Below, in pieces: positions 25,036-32,756 of a stretch of DNA of 64,000 nt. Position 1 is the first letter of the stretch; each line of letters opens with the position of its first letter. The notes under the pieces are model-generated. The model ran no database searches. It saw nothing but the letters and a program-made list of their open reading frames with translations, and had not been told where the DNA came from. The translations under genes and the position numbers were made by a program. Source of the DNA: Luteimicrobium sp049844995 (GTDB taxonomy: Bacteria; Actinomycetota; Actinomycetes; Actinomycetales; Cellulomonadaceae); NCBI RefSeq assembly GCF_049844995.1, contig NZ_JBNCMC010000005.1:116413-180412 (forward strand), read 5' to 3'.

Positions 25036-26496
25036 CGCGGCGCCGCCCACGGTCTGCTCGGCGGTCGAGGTCCGCTCGCTGGTGGTGTCGCGGCGCGGCA
25101 TGAGGAGCACGGCGACGAGCAGCAGCACGGCAGCGGCGACGACGCCGACGAACACGCGGTGGACGGCGGTCGCGAGCTCGGGGCCGGACGGGTGCCCGGC
25201 GTGCGCGCCGAGCGTCGCGTTGACGACGGCGCCGTAGACCGCGACGCCCACGGCCGAACCGATCGAGCGCGCGAACATGTTCGCGCTCGTCACGACGCCG
25301 CGCTCGGACCAGCCCACGCTCGACTGCGCCGCGACCATCGTGGGGACCGCGCTGAAGCCCATCCCGACCCCGATCACGAGGCAGAAGGCGCCGACCTCCC
25401 AGGGCGTCGACGCGTCGTCGAGCAGGAGCAGGAGCGCGGACCCGACGGTGACGATCGACGCGCCGAGCAGCGACGTCGAGCGGAAGCCCCAGCGCAGGTA
25501 CACCCGGCCCGCCAGCGAGGCCGCGGCCGGCCAGCCGAGCGTCATGGTCGCGACGGAGAACCCGGCCACGAGCGCGCCCGTGCCGAGGCTGATCTGGACG
25601 AACGTCGGGACGTACGACGTCAGCCCCAGCACGACGGCGCCGATCGCGAGCGAGGCGACGGTCGTGGTGACGAGGATCCTTCGGCGGAACACCCACAGCG
25701 GCAGGACGGGCTCCGGCGCGACGCGTTGCCGCAGCACGAACAGGACGCCCAGCAGCACCCCGCCGCCGAGCACCGCGACTCCCGTCACCGAGCCCCACGC
25801 CCATGCCTGCCCGCCCTCGAGCAGGCCGAGCAGCACGAGGATCGAGGAGCCGGTGAGCAGCGTGGCGCCGAGGTAGTCGACCCGGTGGGGCCGCCGCTCG
25901 ACCTTCTCGTGGAACGACCGCGCGAGGATCCAGCCCGCGACCAGGCACAGCGGGATGTTGACCCAGAAGATCCAGCGCCACGACACCCACTCGGAGAAGA
26001 TGCCGCCGATGAGCGGGCCCGCGACCGCCGACACGCCCCACACGCTCGCGAGGTAGCCCTGCGCGGTCGCGCGCTCCTCGACCGTGTAGATGTCGCCGGC
26101 GATCGTGATGGACATCGGCATGATCGCGCCGGCGCCGAGGCCCTGCACGGCCCGGAACACGATGAGCGCGGGCATCGACCAGGCGAACCCGGCGAGGATC
26201 GAGCCCGCCAGGAACACGGCGATGCCGGCGAGCATGAGCGGCTTGCGCCCGACGACGTCGGCGAGCTTCCCGTAGATCGGCGTCGAGGCGGCCTGGGCGA
26301 GCAGGTAGACCGACAGGAGCCACGGGAACTGGGTGAAGCCGCCGAGGTCCGCGGTGATGGTGGGGATCGCGGTCGCGATGACCGTCGAGTCGAGCGCGAC
26401 GAGCGCCGTCGACAGCATGAGCGAGAGCAGGATCGGGCCGCGGTCGGACCGGAGCCCGACGGACGCGCGCGAGACGCGGGGGGAGGTGGACACCAC
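25033..26496 (-). CDS. MFS drug/H+ antiporter, DHA2 (14-TM, EmrB/QacA) family
   Basis: 487 residues with 14 predicted membrane helices. Motif A in loop 2-3 is GKLADVVGRKPLM (about 75-87). Motif C-like GVSAVAGPLIGGIFSEWVSW (about 155) marks proton antiporters. It exports hydrophobic or cationic compounds; the substrate is unknown. Start is GTG 26496 or the adjacent GTG 26493; no strong ribosome-binding site distinguishes them. It is divergent from a TetR regulator, the classical arrangement for an inducible efflux pump. Confidence 0.92.
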   Translation of the reverse strand: MVSTSPRVSRASVGLRSDRGPILLSLMLSTALVALDSTVIATAIPTITADLGGFTQFPWLLSVYLLAQAASTPIYGKLADVVGRKPLMLAGIAVFLAGSILAGFAWSMPALIVFRAVQGLGAGAIMPMSITIAGDIYTVEERATAQGYLASVWGVSAVAGPLIGGIFSEWVSWRWIFWVNIPLCLVAGWILARSFHEKVERRPHRVDYLGATLLTGSSILVLLGLLEGGQAWAWGSVTGVAVLGGGVLLGVLFVLRQRVAPEPVLPLWVFRRRILVTTTVASLAIGAVVLGLTSYVPTFVQISLGTGALVAGFSVATMTLGWPAAASLAGRVYLRWGFRSTSLLGASIVTVGSALLLLLDDASTPWEVGAFCLVIGVGMGFSAVPTMVAAQSSVGWSERGVVTSANMFARSIGSAVGVAVYGAVVNATLGAHAGHPSGPELATAVHRVFVGVVAAAVLLLVAVLLMPRRDTTSERTSTAEQTVGGAA

Positions 26497-26756
26497 GACC
26501 TACCGCAACCGGACGACTCCCCCCGCTGTTCCCGGAGGCGGGGCCGTCGGCGTGGCGTGCCGGTGCGGCGGCGACGGCGGGGCCGAGCGACCCCCTGCGC
26601 CGCTCGGCCGAGAAACCCCCCACGAGCCATTGTGATAATCCGGCCCCCGTAACGCGCAACGAGGTGCCGCTTCACCCGGTTTTTCACCCGCTCTTCGGTG
26701 GCGAACGAGCAGGTCGGCGCGACGTGTCAGGACGCCTCCGGGGGATTAACGTTCCG
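26497..26756. other. Divergent MFS-TetR intergenic region
   Basis: 260 nt without a gene. It has a relatively AT-rich patch at about 26625-26640 (ATTGTGATAATCC), where promoter elements could lie. No clear leftward -10/-35 pair could be chosen. Confidence 0.4.
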
Positions 26757-26771
26757 ACCAGTGCCATTGGT
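26757..26771. promoter_or_regulatory. Candidate TetR operator ACCAGTGCCATTGGT
   Basis: A 15-nt near-palindrome (6 of 7 pairs) that touches the -10 box of the tetR promoter. Position and symmetry suit autoregulation by the divergent TetR protein. Confidence 0.5.
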
Positions 26772-26776
26772 ACGGT
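26771..26776 (+). promoter_or_regulatory. -10 box TACGGT, leaderless tetR promoter
   Basis: TACGGT is followed by 6 nt (CGTCCT) and ATG 26783. No ribosome-binding site is present. Confidence 0.5.
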
Positions 26777-26782
26777 CGTCCT

Positions 26783-27379
26783 ATGTCAACGCGGCAAGTG
26801 GGGCGTCCTCAGGACCCGGCGATCAGCGAGGCGCTGCTCCGCGAGGCCGAGCGCATCATGACGACCGAGGGCTTCTCGGGCCTGACCGTCGAGCGCATCT
26901 GCAGCGACATCGGCTCGACCCGGCCCGCCTTCTACCGCCGGTACCGCAACGCGGCCCACCTCGCGTTCGACGTCGTCCGCCGGCACTTCGGGGCCGAGCC
27001 GCCGGCCGCGACCGGCTCGCTCGAGGGCGACCTGATGGCCCTGCAGCTCGCCGAGGTCGCGATGTTCTCCGACCCGCTGATGAGCAAGAACCTGTCCGGC
27101 CTGCTCGAGTCGGCCCTCGCCGACCCGACGCTCGCCGACACGTACGCCGGCCAGTTCATCCTGCCGCGGCGCGCCCGCGTCGTGGACGTGCTGGACGCGG
27201 CCGTCGCCCGGGGCGAGATCGCCGGGTACGACGATGTCCCGTTCCTCTGCGACCTGCTCGTCGGCCCGTTCTTGTCCCGGGCGCTGCTGCCGGGCTCCGA
27301 ACCCATCGACGACACCCTGGCCCGCTCGACGACGCGCGCCGTCCTCGCGACGCTCGGGGCGCTGGCGCCGGCGGCGTAG
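26783..27379 (+). CDS. TetR-family repressor, probably of the divergent MFS pump
   Basis: 198 residues. The helix-turn-helix spans about 15-60 (LREAERIMTTEGFSGLTVER, ICSDIGSTRPAFYRRYRN). The all-helical ligand-binding domain follows, ending in a TetR C-terminal pattern (about 85-190). The operator-like dyad at 26757 overlaps its own promoter. The start is leaderless. It converges on the alpha/beta hydrolase gene with 22 nt between. Confidence 0.92.
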   Translation: MSTRQVGRPQDPAISEALLREAERIMTTEGFSGLTVERICSDIGSTRPAFYRRYRNAAHLAFDVVRRHFGAEPPAATGSLEGDLMALQLAEVAMFSDPLMSKNLSGLLESALADPTLADTYAGQFILPRRARVVDVLDAAVARGEIAGYDDVPFLCDLLVGPFLSRALLPGSEPIDDTLARSTTRAVLATLGALAPAA

Positions 27380-27401
27380 TCCGCACCGCGCGCCGCGGGG
27401 C

Positions 27402-28268
27402 TCACACGCCGTCGACGCGACCGACGAAGTCGAGGACCGCCTCGGCGAGCCGCTCCGGAGCCTCCAGTGCGACGTAGTGCCCGACGCCGTCCAGCGACAC
27501 CGCGCTGACCTCGCCCGACGAGGCCTCGGAGAACGTCGTGGCGGTGAACGAACGTCCAGCGGCGCCGACCGCGAGCACGGGGACCGTGAGGCCCGGAGAC
27601 TCGGCGAGGGCCCGGATCTCGGGACCGTCGCGCAGCATCGACCGGTAGAGGCCGGTCGCCCCGCGCCACCCGCCCGGCCGTGCGTAGGTCCGGACGATGT
27701 CGTCGACGTCCTCGGGAGTCCCGTCTGCACCCGCGCCGCCGAGGTCGAACCGGCTGATGAGCTCCCGCTCGCGCCCCGCCAGCAGGAGCTCGGGGATGCC
27801 GGGTGCAGCGAGGGCGCCGATATACCAGGCGCCGCCGCGGGTGACGTCGGCGAGGGCCTCCATCCCGAAGCCCGGCAGGCCGGTCTCGATCGCGACCAGG
27901 CTCCGCACGTCCTGCGGGTGCTGGGTCGCGAGACGGAACACGGTCTGCCCGCTCACGTCCTGCCCTGTCACGTGGACCGGGCCGACGCCGAGCTGCTCGA
28001 CGAGCAGGTGCAGGTCCTCGGCGGAGGTGGCGCTGTCGTACTCGCCGGGCCCCGCGTCCGAGTCGCCGAAGCCGCGCAGGTCGACCGCGTAGACGCGGTG
28101 ACGCGCGGCGAGCAGCGGCAGGAGGCGGCGGAAGGCGCGCCACGTCTCCGGGAACCCGTGGACGAGCAGGATCGGGGAGCCCTCGGTCCCTGCCGAGACG
28201 TAGTGCAGCGTCGTCCCGTTCAGGTGGGCGTGGTGGTGCGTGAGGGCGGCGGCGGTCACGGCGTTCAC
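27402..28268 (-). CDS. Alpha/beta hydrolase, epoxide hydrolase-like (Asp nucleophile)
   Basis: 288 residues. The oxyanion motif is HGFPETW (about 35), the nucleophile elbow is GQDVSG, where Asp replaces the usual Ser (about 103), and the catalytic His is in GVGHYVALEAPERLAE near the C-terminus. An Asp nucleophile with HGFPE is characteristic of epoxide hydrolases and haloalkane dehalogenases. GTG 28268 is chosen because GAGGAG stands 6 nt upstream; a TTG-initiated extension to 28307 would overlap the MarR dyad. It is divergent from marR and probably controlled by it. Confidence 0.87.
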   Translation of the reverse strand: MNAVTAAALTHHHAHLNGTTLHYVSAGTEGSPILLVHGFPETWRAFRRLLPLLAARHRVYAVDLRGFGDSDAGPGEYDSATSAEDLHLLVEQLGVGPVHVTGQDVSGQTVFRLATQHPQDVRSLVAIETGLPGFGMEALADVTRGGAWYIGALAAPGIPELLLAGRERELISRFDLGGAGADGTPEDVDDIVRTYARPGGWRGATGLYRSMLRDGPEIRALAESPGLTVPVLAVGAAGRSFTATTFSEASSGEVSAVSLDGVGHYVALEAPERLAEAVLDFVGRVDGV

Positions 28269-28308
28269 GGCGTTCTCCTCGGGTTCGACAGTCGTGTCAT
28301 TAGACAAT

Positions 28309-28336
28309 GTGGTTGTCCATCAAGATAGACAACCAC
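28309..28336. promoter_or_regulatory. Candidate MarR operator: GTGGTTGTC-N10-GACAACCAC
   Basis: Perfect 9-bp arms lie in the hydrolase-marR divergent space. Further GACAA and TTGTC half-sites flank it (28303-28307 and 28343-28347). It suits a dimeric MarR regulator. Confidence 0.7.
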
Positions 28337-28381
28337 CGTGTCGTTGTCCAGATCTCGCGCCCCGCTCTCCCGGCCCTGTCG

Positions 28382-28387
28382 TACCCT
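28382..28387 (+). promoter_or_regulatory. -10 box TACCCT, leaderless marR promoter
   Basis: TACCCT is followed by 6 nt (GCGGCC) and ATG 28394. Confidence 0.5.
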
Positions 28388-28393
28388 GCGGCC

Positions 28394-28873
28394 ATGTCTC
28401 GCTCCGGCGCCGACCTCGCGCTCCTCCTCCTCGGCGGCTTCCGCTCGCTCGTCGACGCCGCGCACGACGAGCTCGCCGCGCGCGGCTACGACGACGTGCG
28501 GTCGGTGCACGACTTCGCGATGCGGGCGATCGTGTCCGGCGCCGACTCGACGTCCGAGCTGGGGCGCCGCCTGTCGGTCTCCAAGCAGGCGGCGGCCAAG
28601 ACGGTCGCGGTGCTGCAGGAGCGCGGGTACGTCACGCGCGAGCCCGACCCGGGCGACGCCCGCCGCAAGCACCTGCGGGTGACCCCGCTCGGCTCCGAGG
28701 TGCTCCGGGAGGGCGAGGCTGTCTTCGACGACCTGCGCCGGCAGTGGGCCCGGCAGATCGGGCGCGCGGAGCTCGAGACCCTCGAGAAGCACCTCGCCGC
28801 GCTGGTCGGAGACGCGCGGATCCGCCTGGACACGCCCGGCTGGCTGGCGCGGGGCAGCGGCGAGCCGGGCTGA
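28394..28873 (+). CDS. MarR-family winged-helix regulator
   Basis: 159 residues. The winged helix lies at about 45-105 (STSELGRRLSVSKQAAAKTV for the recognition region, then a wing with REPDPGDARRKHLRVTPLG, a strong MarR signature). Long helices at both ends would dimerise. The frame is open upstream to 28307, but that would run through the operator; ATG 28394 is leaderless. It probably represses itself and the divergent hydrolase through the dyad at 28309. Confidence 0.92.
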   Translation: MSRSGADLALLLLGGFRSLVDAAHDELAARGYDDVRSVHDFAMRAIVSGADSTSELGRRLSVSKQAAAKTVAVLQERGYVTREPDPGDARRKHLRVTPLGSEVLREGEAVFDDLRRQWARQIGRAELETLEKHLAALVGDARIRLDTPGWLARGSGEPG

Positions 28874-28891
28874 CCGCGGCCGCGAACGGTG

Positions 28892-29515
28892 TCAGCGGGC
28901 GGGTGCTGCGCCGTGGAGCGCGTTGCTGATCAGCCGGTCGACGAGGTCGGCGTCCAGCGCCTCGTCGAGCACGAGGAGCCGGTGGTAGCAGGCGCCCCAG
29001 AGCTGGTCGACGAGCACGTCCAGGGGCGCGTCCTCGCGGAGCTGCCCGCGCTCGCGCGCCCGCGCGAGCACGCGCACCGCCTCGTCGCGTCGCGGTCGGC
29101 CGTACGAGGTGGCGAACGCGGCACGGAGCACGGGGTCTGACTGGGCCGCGCCGATGAGCTCGCGCACGACCTGGCCGGCGCGGTCATCGGTCATGAGGTG
29201 GGTGAAGGCCATGAGCTGGCTACGGAGGTCGGCCTCGACGTCGCCCGTGTCCGGGAACTCGAGCGCCTCCTCGACCCGGTCGAAGTAGGCCTCGGCTGCG
29301 AGCGCGCCCGGGCTCGGCCACCACTTGTAGAGCGTGGTCTTGCTCGCCCCCGACGTGGTCGAGACGCGTTCGAACGTCACGGCGGCCATGCCGTCGTCGA
29401 ACAGAAGGTCGGCTGCCGCGGCGAGGACCTCGGCGCGCACCTCGCCGGCGGGGCGTCGGCCGCGGCGTCGGCGGGGGGTGGACGCGTTCTCTCCAGAAGT
29501 GGACACGTCGTCCAT
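28892..29515 (-). CDS. TetR-family repressor of the SDR-esterase operon (probable)
   Basis: 207 residues. The basic start RRRRGRRPAGEVRAEVLAAA leads into the helix-turn-helix (about 30-75: VTFERVSTTSGASKTTLYKW). The C-terminal part resembles TetR_C_11-type domains. ATG 29515 lies 72 nt from the divergent SDR gene, with a GACCCG-N12-CGGGTC dyad between. It converges with marR, 18 nt between the two stops. Confidence 0.9.
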   Translation of the reverse strand: MDDVSTSGENASTPRRRRGRRPAGEVRAEVLAAAADLLFDDGMAAVTFERVSTTSGASKTTLYKWWPSPGALAAEAYFDRVEEALEFPDTGDVEADLRSQLMAFTHLMTDDRAGQVVRELIGAAQSDPVLRAAFATSYGRPRRDEAVRVLARARERGQLREDAPLDVLVDQLWGACYHRLLVLDEALDADLVDRLISNALHGAAPAR

Positions 29516-29543
29516 TATTGCGTACGGTCATCTCTATCTGAAC

Positions 29544-29567
29544 GACCCGTCCATATTGAGGCGGGTC
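29544..29567. promoter_or_regulatory. Candidate TetR operator GACCCG-N12-CGGGTC
   Basis: Exact 6-bp arms 24 nt across, in the tetR-SDR divergent space. Confidence 0.5.
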
Positions 29568-29587
29568 GGAGCAACGGAGGAGGCACC

Positions 29588-30316
29588 ATGACCAACCGTG
29601 TGGCACTCGTGACAGGTGGGTCCGGCGGCATCGGGCGGGCGGTCGCCGGGAGGTTGGCCGACGACGGCCTCGACGTCGCCGTGCACTACCTCGGCAACGC
29701 CGACCGGGCCGAGGATGTGGCGGCCGAGGTCCGTGGCCGGGGCCGCCAGGCCGTCACCGTCCGCGCCGACCTCGGCGACGAGGCGTCGACGCTCGCCCTC
29801 TTCGACACCGTCGAGGCCGAGCTCGGGGGAGTCGACGCCGTCGTCCACACGGCGGGGATCATGCCGCTCGCACGGGTCGCCGAGACCGACCTCGAGACCT
29901 TCGACCGCGTCCTGCGGGCGAACGTGCGCGGCACGTTCCTCGTCGCCCGTGAGGCCGCGCGCCGCGTCCGCAGGGGCGGGGGCATCGTGCTCTTCTCGAC
30001 GTCGATCACGCGGCTACAGACCCCCGCCTACGGCGCCTACGCGATGTCGAAGGGGGCGGTCGAGGCGCTTCCGCTGATCCTCGCCCGCGAGCTCGCCGGC
30101 CGCGACGTCACCGTCAACGCCGTCGCGCCCGGGCCCACCGACACCCCGCTCTTCCGTGAGGGCAAGCCCCAGGAGCTGATGGACCGGATCGCGGGTCTCA
30201 ACCCGGCCGGGCGCCTCGGTACCCCGGACGACGTCGCCGAGGTGGTCGCGGCGCTCGTCGGGCCGGCGCGCTGGATCAACGGCCAGACGATCTTCGCGAA
30301 CGGCGGAGCGGCATGA
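29588..30316 (+). CDS. Short-chain dehydrogenase/reductase
   Basis: 242 residues, classical SDR length. Cofactor motif is TGGSGGIG (9-16), then the structural motif HTAGI (about 87-91, in place of NNAG). The catalytic Tyr-Lys pair lies in YGAYAMSKGAVE (about residue 151), and TVNAVAPGPTDTPLF follows. GGAGGAGG precedes ATG 29588. Its stop overlaps the esterase start (ATGA). The pair probably modifies a shared small-molecule substrate under the divergent TetR. Confidence 0.92.
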   Translation: MTNRVALVTGGSGGIGRAVAGRLADDGLDVAVHYLGNADRAEDVAAEVRGRGRQAVTVRADLGDEASTLALFDTVEAELGGVDAVVHTAGIMPLARVAETDLETFDRVLRANVRGTFLVAREAARRVRRGGGIVLFSTSITRLQTPAYGAYAMSKGAVEALPLILARELAGRDVTVNAVAPGPTDTPLFREGKPQELMDRIAGLNPAGRLGTPDDVAEVVAALVGPARWINGQTIFANGGAA

Positions 30317-31236
30317 GCCGCGAGCAGGCGCGCGAGGTCGAGCACCTCCTGCGGAGCGGGCCGCTCGACCTGGGTGGTGACCTCGCCGAGCAGCGTCCGC
30401 TCCTCGAGGCGCTCATGACGTCGCACCCGCTGCCTGCCGGGATCACCGAGGCGACCGGGACGCTCGGCGGGGTGCCGGTCGTCGAGGTCGCTCCCGCCAC
30501 GCCGGCGGCGACCGGGGTCCTGCTCTACCTCCACGGCGGCGCCTACGCCCTGGGCTCGGCCCGTGGAGGCGCCGGGCTGGCGGCCGAGCTCGCGGTGCGC
30601 ACCGGCCGGCGGGCGCTCAGCGTCGAGTACCGGCTCGCGCCCGAGCACCCGTACCCGGCGGCGCTCGACGATGCGCTCGCCACGTACCGCGCGCTGCTCG
30701 CCGACGGGACGGGGGCCGAGGAGGTGGTCGTGGTCGGTGAGTCGGCCGGGGGCGGGCTCGGGCTCGCTCTGCTCATGGCTGCTCGAGACCAAGGGCTCCC
30801 GCTGCCTGCCGCAGCCGTCCTGCTCTCCCCGTGGGCCGACCTGACGCTCTCCGGGGCGTCGGTCGTGGAGCGCGCGGACCTCGACCCCGCGCTGACGGGG
30901 GCGGCGCTCCGGCGTCGCGCCGTGGACTACGCCGGTCCGGCCGATCCGGCGGCGCCGGGGCTCAGCCCGGTCCGTGGCCGGTTCGACGGGCTCCCGAGCC
31001 TCCTCGTCCAGGTCGGGTCCGACGAGATCCTCCTGGACGACGCCGTACGGGTCGTGGCCGCCGCTGCGGCCGCCGAGGTCGCGGTGACGCTCGAGGTCAC
31101 GCCCCACGTCCCGCACGTCTTCCAGGGGTTCGCGGCCGTGCTCGACGAGGGTCAGCGCGCGCTGGCGTCTGCTGCGAGGTTCGTGGACGACCAGCTGGAG
31201 ACGGCGGCCGTCGCCACGGTCGCCGAGGCTGCCTGA
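30313..31236 (+). CDS. Alpha/beta hydrolase, hormone-sensitive lipase (HSL) family esterase
   Basis: 307 residues. The oxyanion motif HGGAYALGS (about 74-82) and nucleophile elbow GESAGGG (about 142) define the HSL family. The catalytic Asp is in VGSDEILLDD (about 235) and His in PHVPHVFQ (about 264). It cleaves short-chain esters or lactones in the cytoplasm. It is translationally coupled to the SDR gene. Confidence 0.92.
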   Translation: MSREQAREVEHLLRSGPLDLGGDLAEQRPLLEALMTSHPLPAGITEATGTLGGVPVVEVAPATPAATGVLLYLHGGAYALGSARGGAGLAAELAVRTGRRALSVEYRLAPEHPYPAALDDALATYRALLADGTGAEEVVVVGESAGGGLGLALLMAARDQGLPLPAAAVLLSPWADLTLSGASVVERADLDPALTGAALRRRAVDYAGPADPAAPGLSPVRGRFDGLPSLLVQVGSDEILLDDAVRVVAAAAAAEVAVTLEVTPHVPHVFQGFAAVLDEGQRALASAARFVDDQLETAAVATVAEAA

Positions 31237-31260
31237 GTGCTCACGCGTCCCGTCAGGGGA

Positions 31261-31310
31261 GCGGAGACGGCCGAGACACCGATCCAGCTTCGGTATCTCG
31301 GCCGTCTCGC
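31261..31310. terminator. Long hairpin terminator between convergent esterase and DUF1269 genes
   Basis: GCGGAGACGGCCGAGACACC (from 31261) pairs almost completely with sequence ending TCTCGGCCGTCTCGC at 31310, about 20 bp around a short loop. It can serve both strands. Confidence 0.82.
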
Positions 31311-31332
31311 TCTCTCCGCCCTGCGGGTGAGG

Positions 31333-31815
31333 TCAGTCCACGACCTCGAGCAGGTTCTTCTTCTCGGCGTCCGTGAGGTTGGTGAGGACGAGGTGCCCGC
31401 CCAGCCCGTGGACGCGCTCGCCCAGCCGATCGAGGTTCGCGCCCTCGGTGACCGCGAACAGCGCGGAGGTGCCCTGGGTGATCTGCGCGCGGAGCTGGTC
31501 GAGGTCCGACTCCTTGATCCCGAGGCCGTTCAGGGCCTTGCTCGCGCCGCCGATCGCCGCGCCCGCCGCCGCGCCGATGAACGGAACGAAGAACAGCAGC
31601 CCGAACACGAACCCCCAGAGCGCGCCCCAGCCCGTGCCCTTCTTGGTGTCCTCGTGGCCGTGGTGCGTCGTCGGGCGGGCGTCGCCCTCCGGCCACGACA
31701 CGACGGCCGTGTCGTGGATCTCGACCAGGCCCTCGCGCCCGGCCTGGCGCAGGATGCCCTCCGCCTCGTCGGCCCGGGCGGCGTCGTCGTACTTCCAGAC
31801 GGTGAAGGTCGTCAT
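31333..31815 (-). CDS. DUF1269-like membrane-associated protein
   Basis: 160 residues. An N-terminal beta-alpha-beta part (FTVWKYDDAARADEAEGILRQ) is followed by a Gly/Ala-rich hydrophobic hairpin (about 70-95: WGALWGFVFGLLFFVPFIGA, then AGAAIGGASKAL) and a C-terminal domain (TQGTSALFAVTEGANLDRLG). This is the DUF1269 plan, found in small stress-related proteins of unknown function. It is third in a leftward operon with SHOCT and DUF6325 proteins, 8 nt after the SHOCT gene. Confidence 0.8.
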   Translation of the reverse strand: MTTFTVWKYDDAARADEAEGILRQAGREGLVEIHDTAVVSWPEGDARPTTHHGHEDTKKGTGWGALWGFVFGLLFFVPFIGAAAGAAIGGASKALNGLGIKESDLDQLRAQITQGTSALFAVTEGANLDRLGERVHGLGGHLVLTNLTDAEKKNLLEVVD

Positions 31816-31823
31816 CCCGCGCC

Positions 31824-32165
31824 TCAGCCCAGGATCTTCGACTTGGCCTGGGCGAACTCCTCGTCGCTCAGGATGCCCTGGGCGTGCAGCTGGCCGAGCT
31901 GCTGGAGCTGCGCGTACAGGTCGTCGCCGCCCCCGGCGGGCGCGGCCTCGACCTGGGCGGGCACCGGTGCCGCCTGGACGGGCTCCGCGTAGACGGGCTG
32001 GGGTGCCGTCTGCTGGGCGGCGTACTCCTGCTGCTGCTCGTACGAGCGGCGCTGCTGGTGCCGCGCCATCGCGCCGGTGGTCGCGGTCGCGGTCCCGGCG
32101 ATGACAGCCGTGCGGGCGGCGGTCCCGATGAGACCCGGGCGTCCGATCCTTGCTCTCCTGATCAC
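31824..32165 (-). CDS. SHOCT-domain protein
   Basis: 113 residues. One hydrophobic helix near the N-terminus (about 10-32), a Gln-rich linker (40-60) with Pro/Ala spacer, and a C-terminal SHOCT motif (about 82-113: LYAQLQQLGQLHAQGILSDE, then EEFAQAKSKIL). SHOCT modules are short C-terminal helices linked to oligomerisation. GTG 32165 has GGAG upstream. It is the middle gene of the DUF6325-SHOCT-DUF1269 operon. Confidence 0.88.
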   Translation of the reverse strand: MIRRARIGRPGLIGTAARTAVIAGTATATTGAMARHQQRRSYEQQQEYAAQQTAPQPVYAEPVQAAPVPAQVEAAPAGGGDDLYAQLQQLGQLHAQGILSDEEFAQAKSKILG

Positions 32166-32206
32166 GGTGGTGCTCCTTCGTGTCGAACGGGCTGCGGGGT
32201 GGGGCG

Positions 32207-32626
32207 TCAGTCGAGCGCGTCGGCGCTCGCGTTGACGACCTCGGCGGGGATGCGCTCAGCGATCACGACCTCGGCGCCCACCTTCCCGAGGGCCTCGACG
32301 AGGCTCCGGGCCCAGGTGTGCTCGATGACCGCGACGAGCGCGGCGCCGCCCGGCTCGAGCAGGTCGGCGACCGCCTCGACGTCCTCCTCGGTCGCGAGGT
32401 CGGCCCCCGTGTCGCCGAGCTCGTCGACGCCGGGGATCACGCCCTCCGCGAGCTCGCCCGCGTCGACGGTGCCGTCCTCGCCCTTGCGGACGACGAGCAG
32501 GTCCACGACCGTGATCGCGTCGCTGCCGAGGAGGTCGGCGACGGCCTCCCGCACGACGTCGTCGACGTCGCCGTTCGGCAGGCTGATCGCGTAGAAGTCC
32601 GCCGGGCCGTAGATGGTGTCGCTCAT
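32207..32626 (-). CDS. DUF6325-like protein
   Basis: 139 residues, acidic and soluble. The N-terminus (YGPADFYAISLPNGDVDDVV), VVDLLVVRKGEDGTV in the middle, and the C-terminal ALVAVIEHTWARSLVEAL...ERIPAEVV resemble the DUF6325 family as I remember it. GAGAGG precedes ATG 32626. It is first of a three-gene leftward operon whose predicted promoter carries the shared 17-nt dyad at 32705. Function is unknown. Confidence 0.78.
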   Translation of the reverse strand: MSDTIYGPADFYAISLPNGDVDDVVREAVADLLGSDAITVVDLLVVRKGEDGTVDAGELAEGVIPGVDELGDTGADLATEEDVEAVADLLEPGGAALVAVIEHTWARSLVEALGKVGAEVVIAERIPAEVVNASADALD

Positions 32627-32704
32627 CGCGTTCCTCTCGTCGAAGGCCGGGACGCCGCGCGGCGCCCCACCCGTCCACCCTCGCCCGCGCGGCGCGCGAC
32701 CGGC

Positions 32705-32721
32705 TCATCCCCGGAGGGTGA
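32705..32721. promoter_or_regulatory. 17-nt dyad site A, TCATCCCCGGAGGGTGA
   Basis: Inverted TCAYCC / GGRTGA arms around 5 nt. It lies between the divergent DUF6325 operon and the ClC gene. Weak -10 candidates occur 24-29 nt beyond each edge (TTCGCT rightward, GAGGGT leftward), which puts the dyad centre near -42 for both promoters. Confidence 0.7.
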
Positions 32722-32756
32722 TCCGTCCGCGCCGCCGCCCGTGGTTCGCTGACGGT

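Noticed and set aside
28269..28307. TTG-initiated extension of the alpha/beta hydrolase
   Set aside because: A GTG at 28268 has GAGGAG at ideal distance, and the extension would encode operator DNA.
32613..32756. Upstream extension of the ClC protein
   Set aside because: It would run through the dyad and promoter and add a Pro/Arg-rich non-membrane leader.
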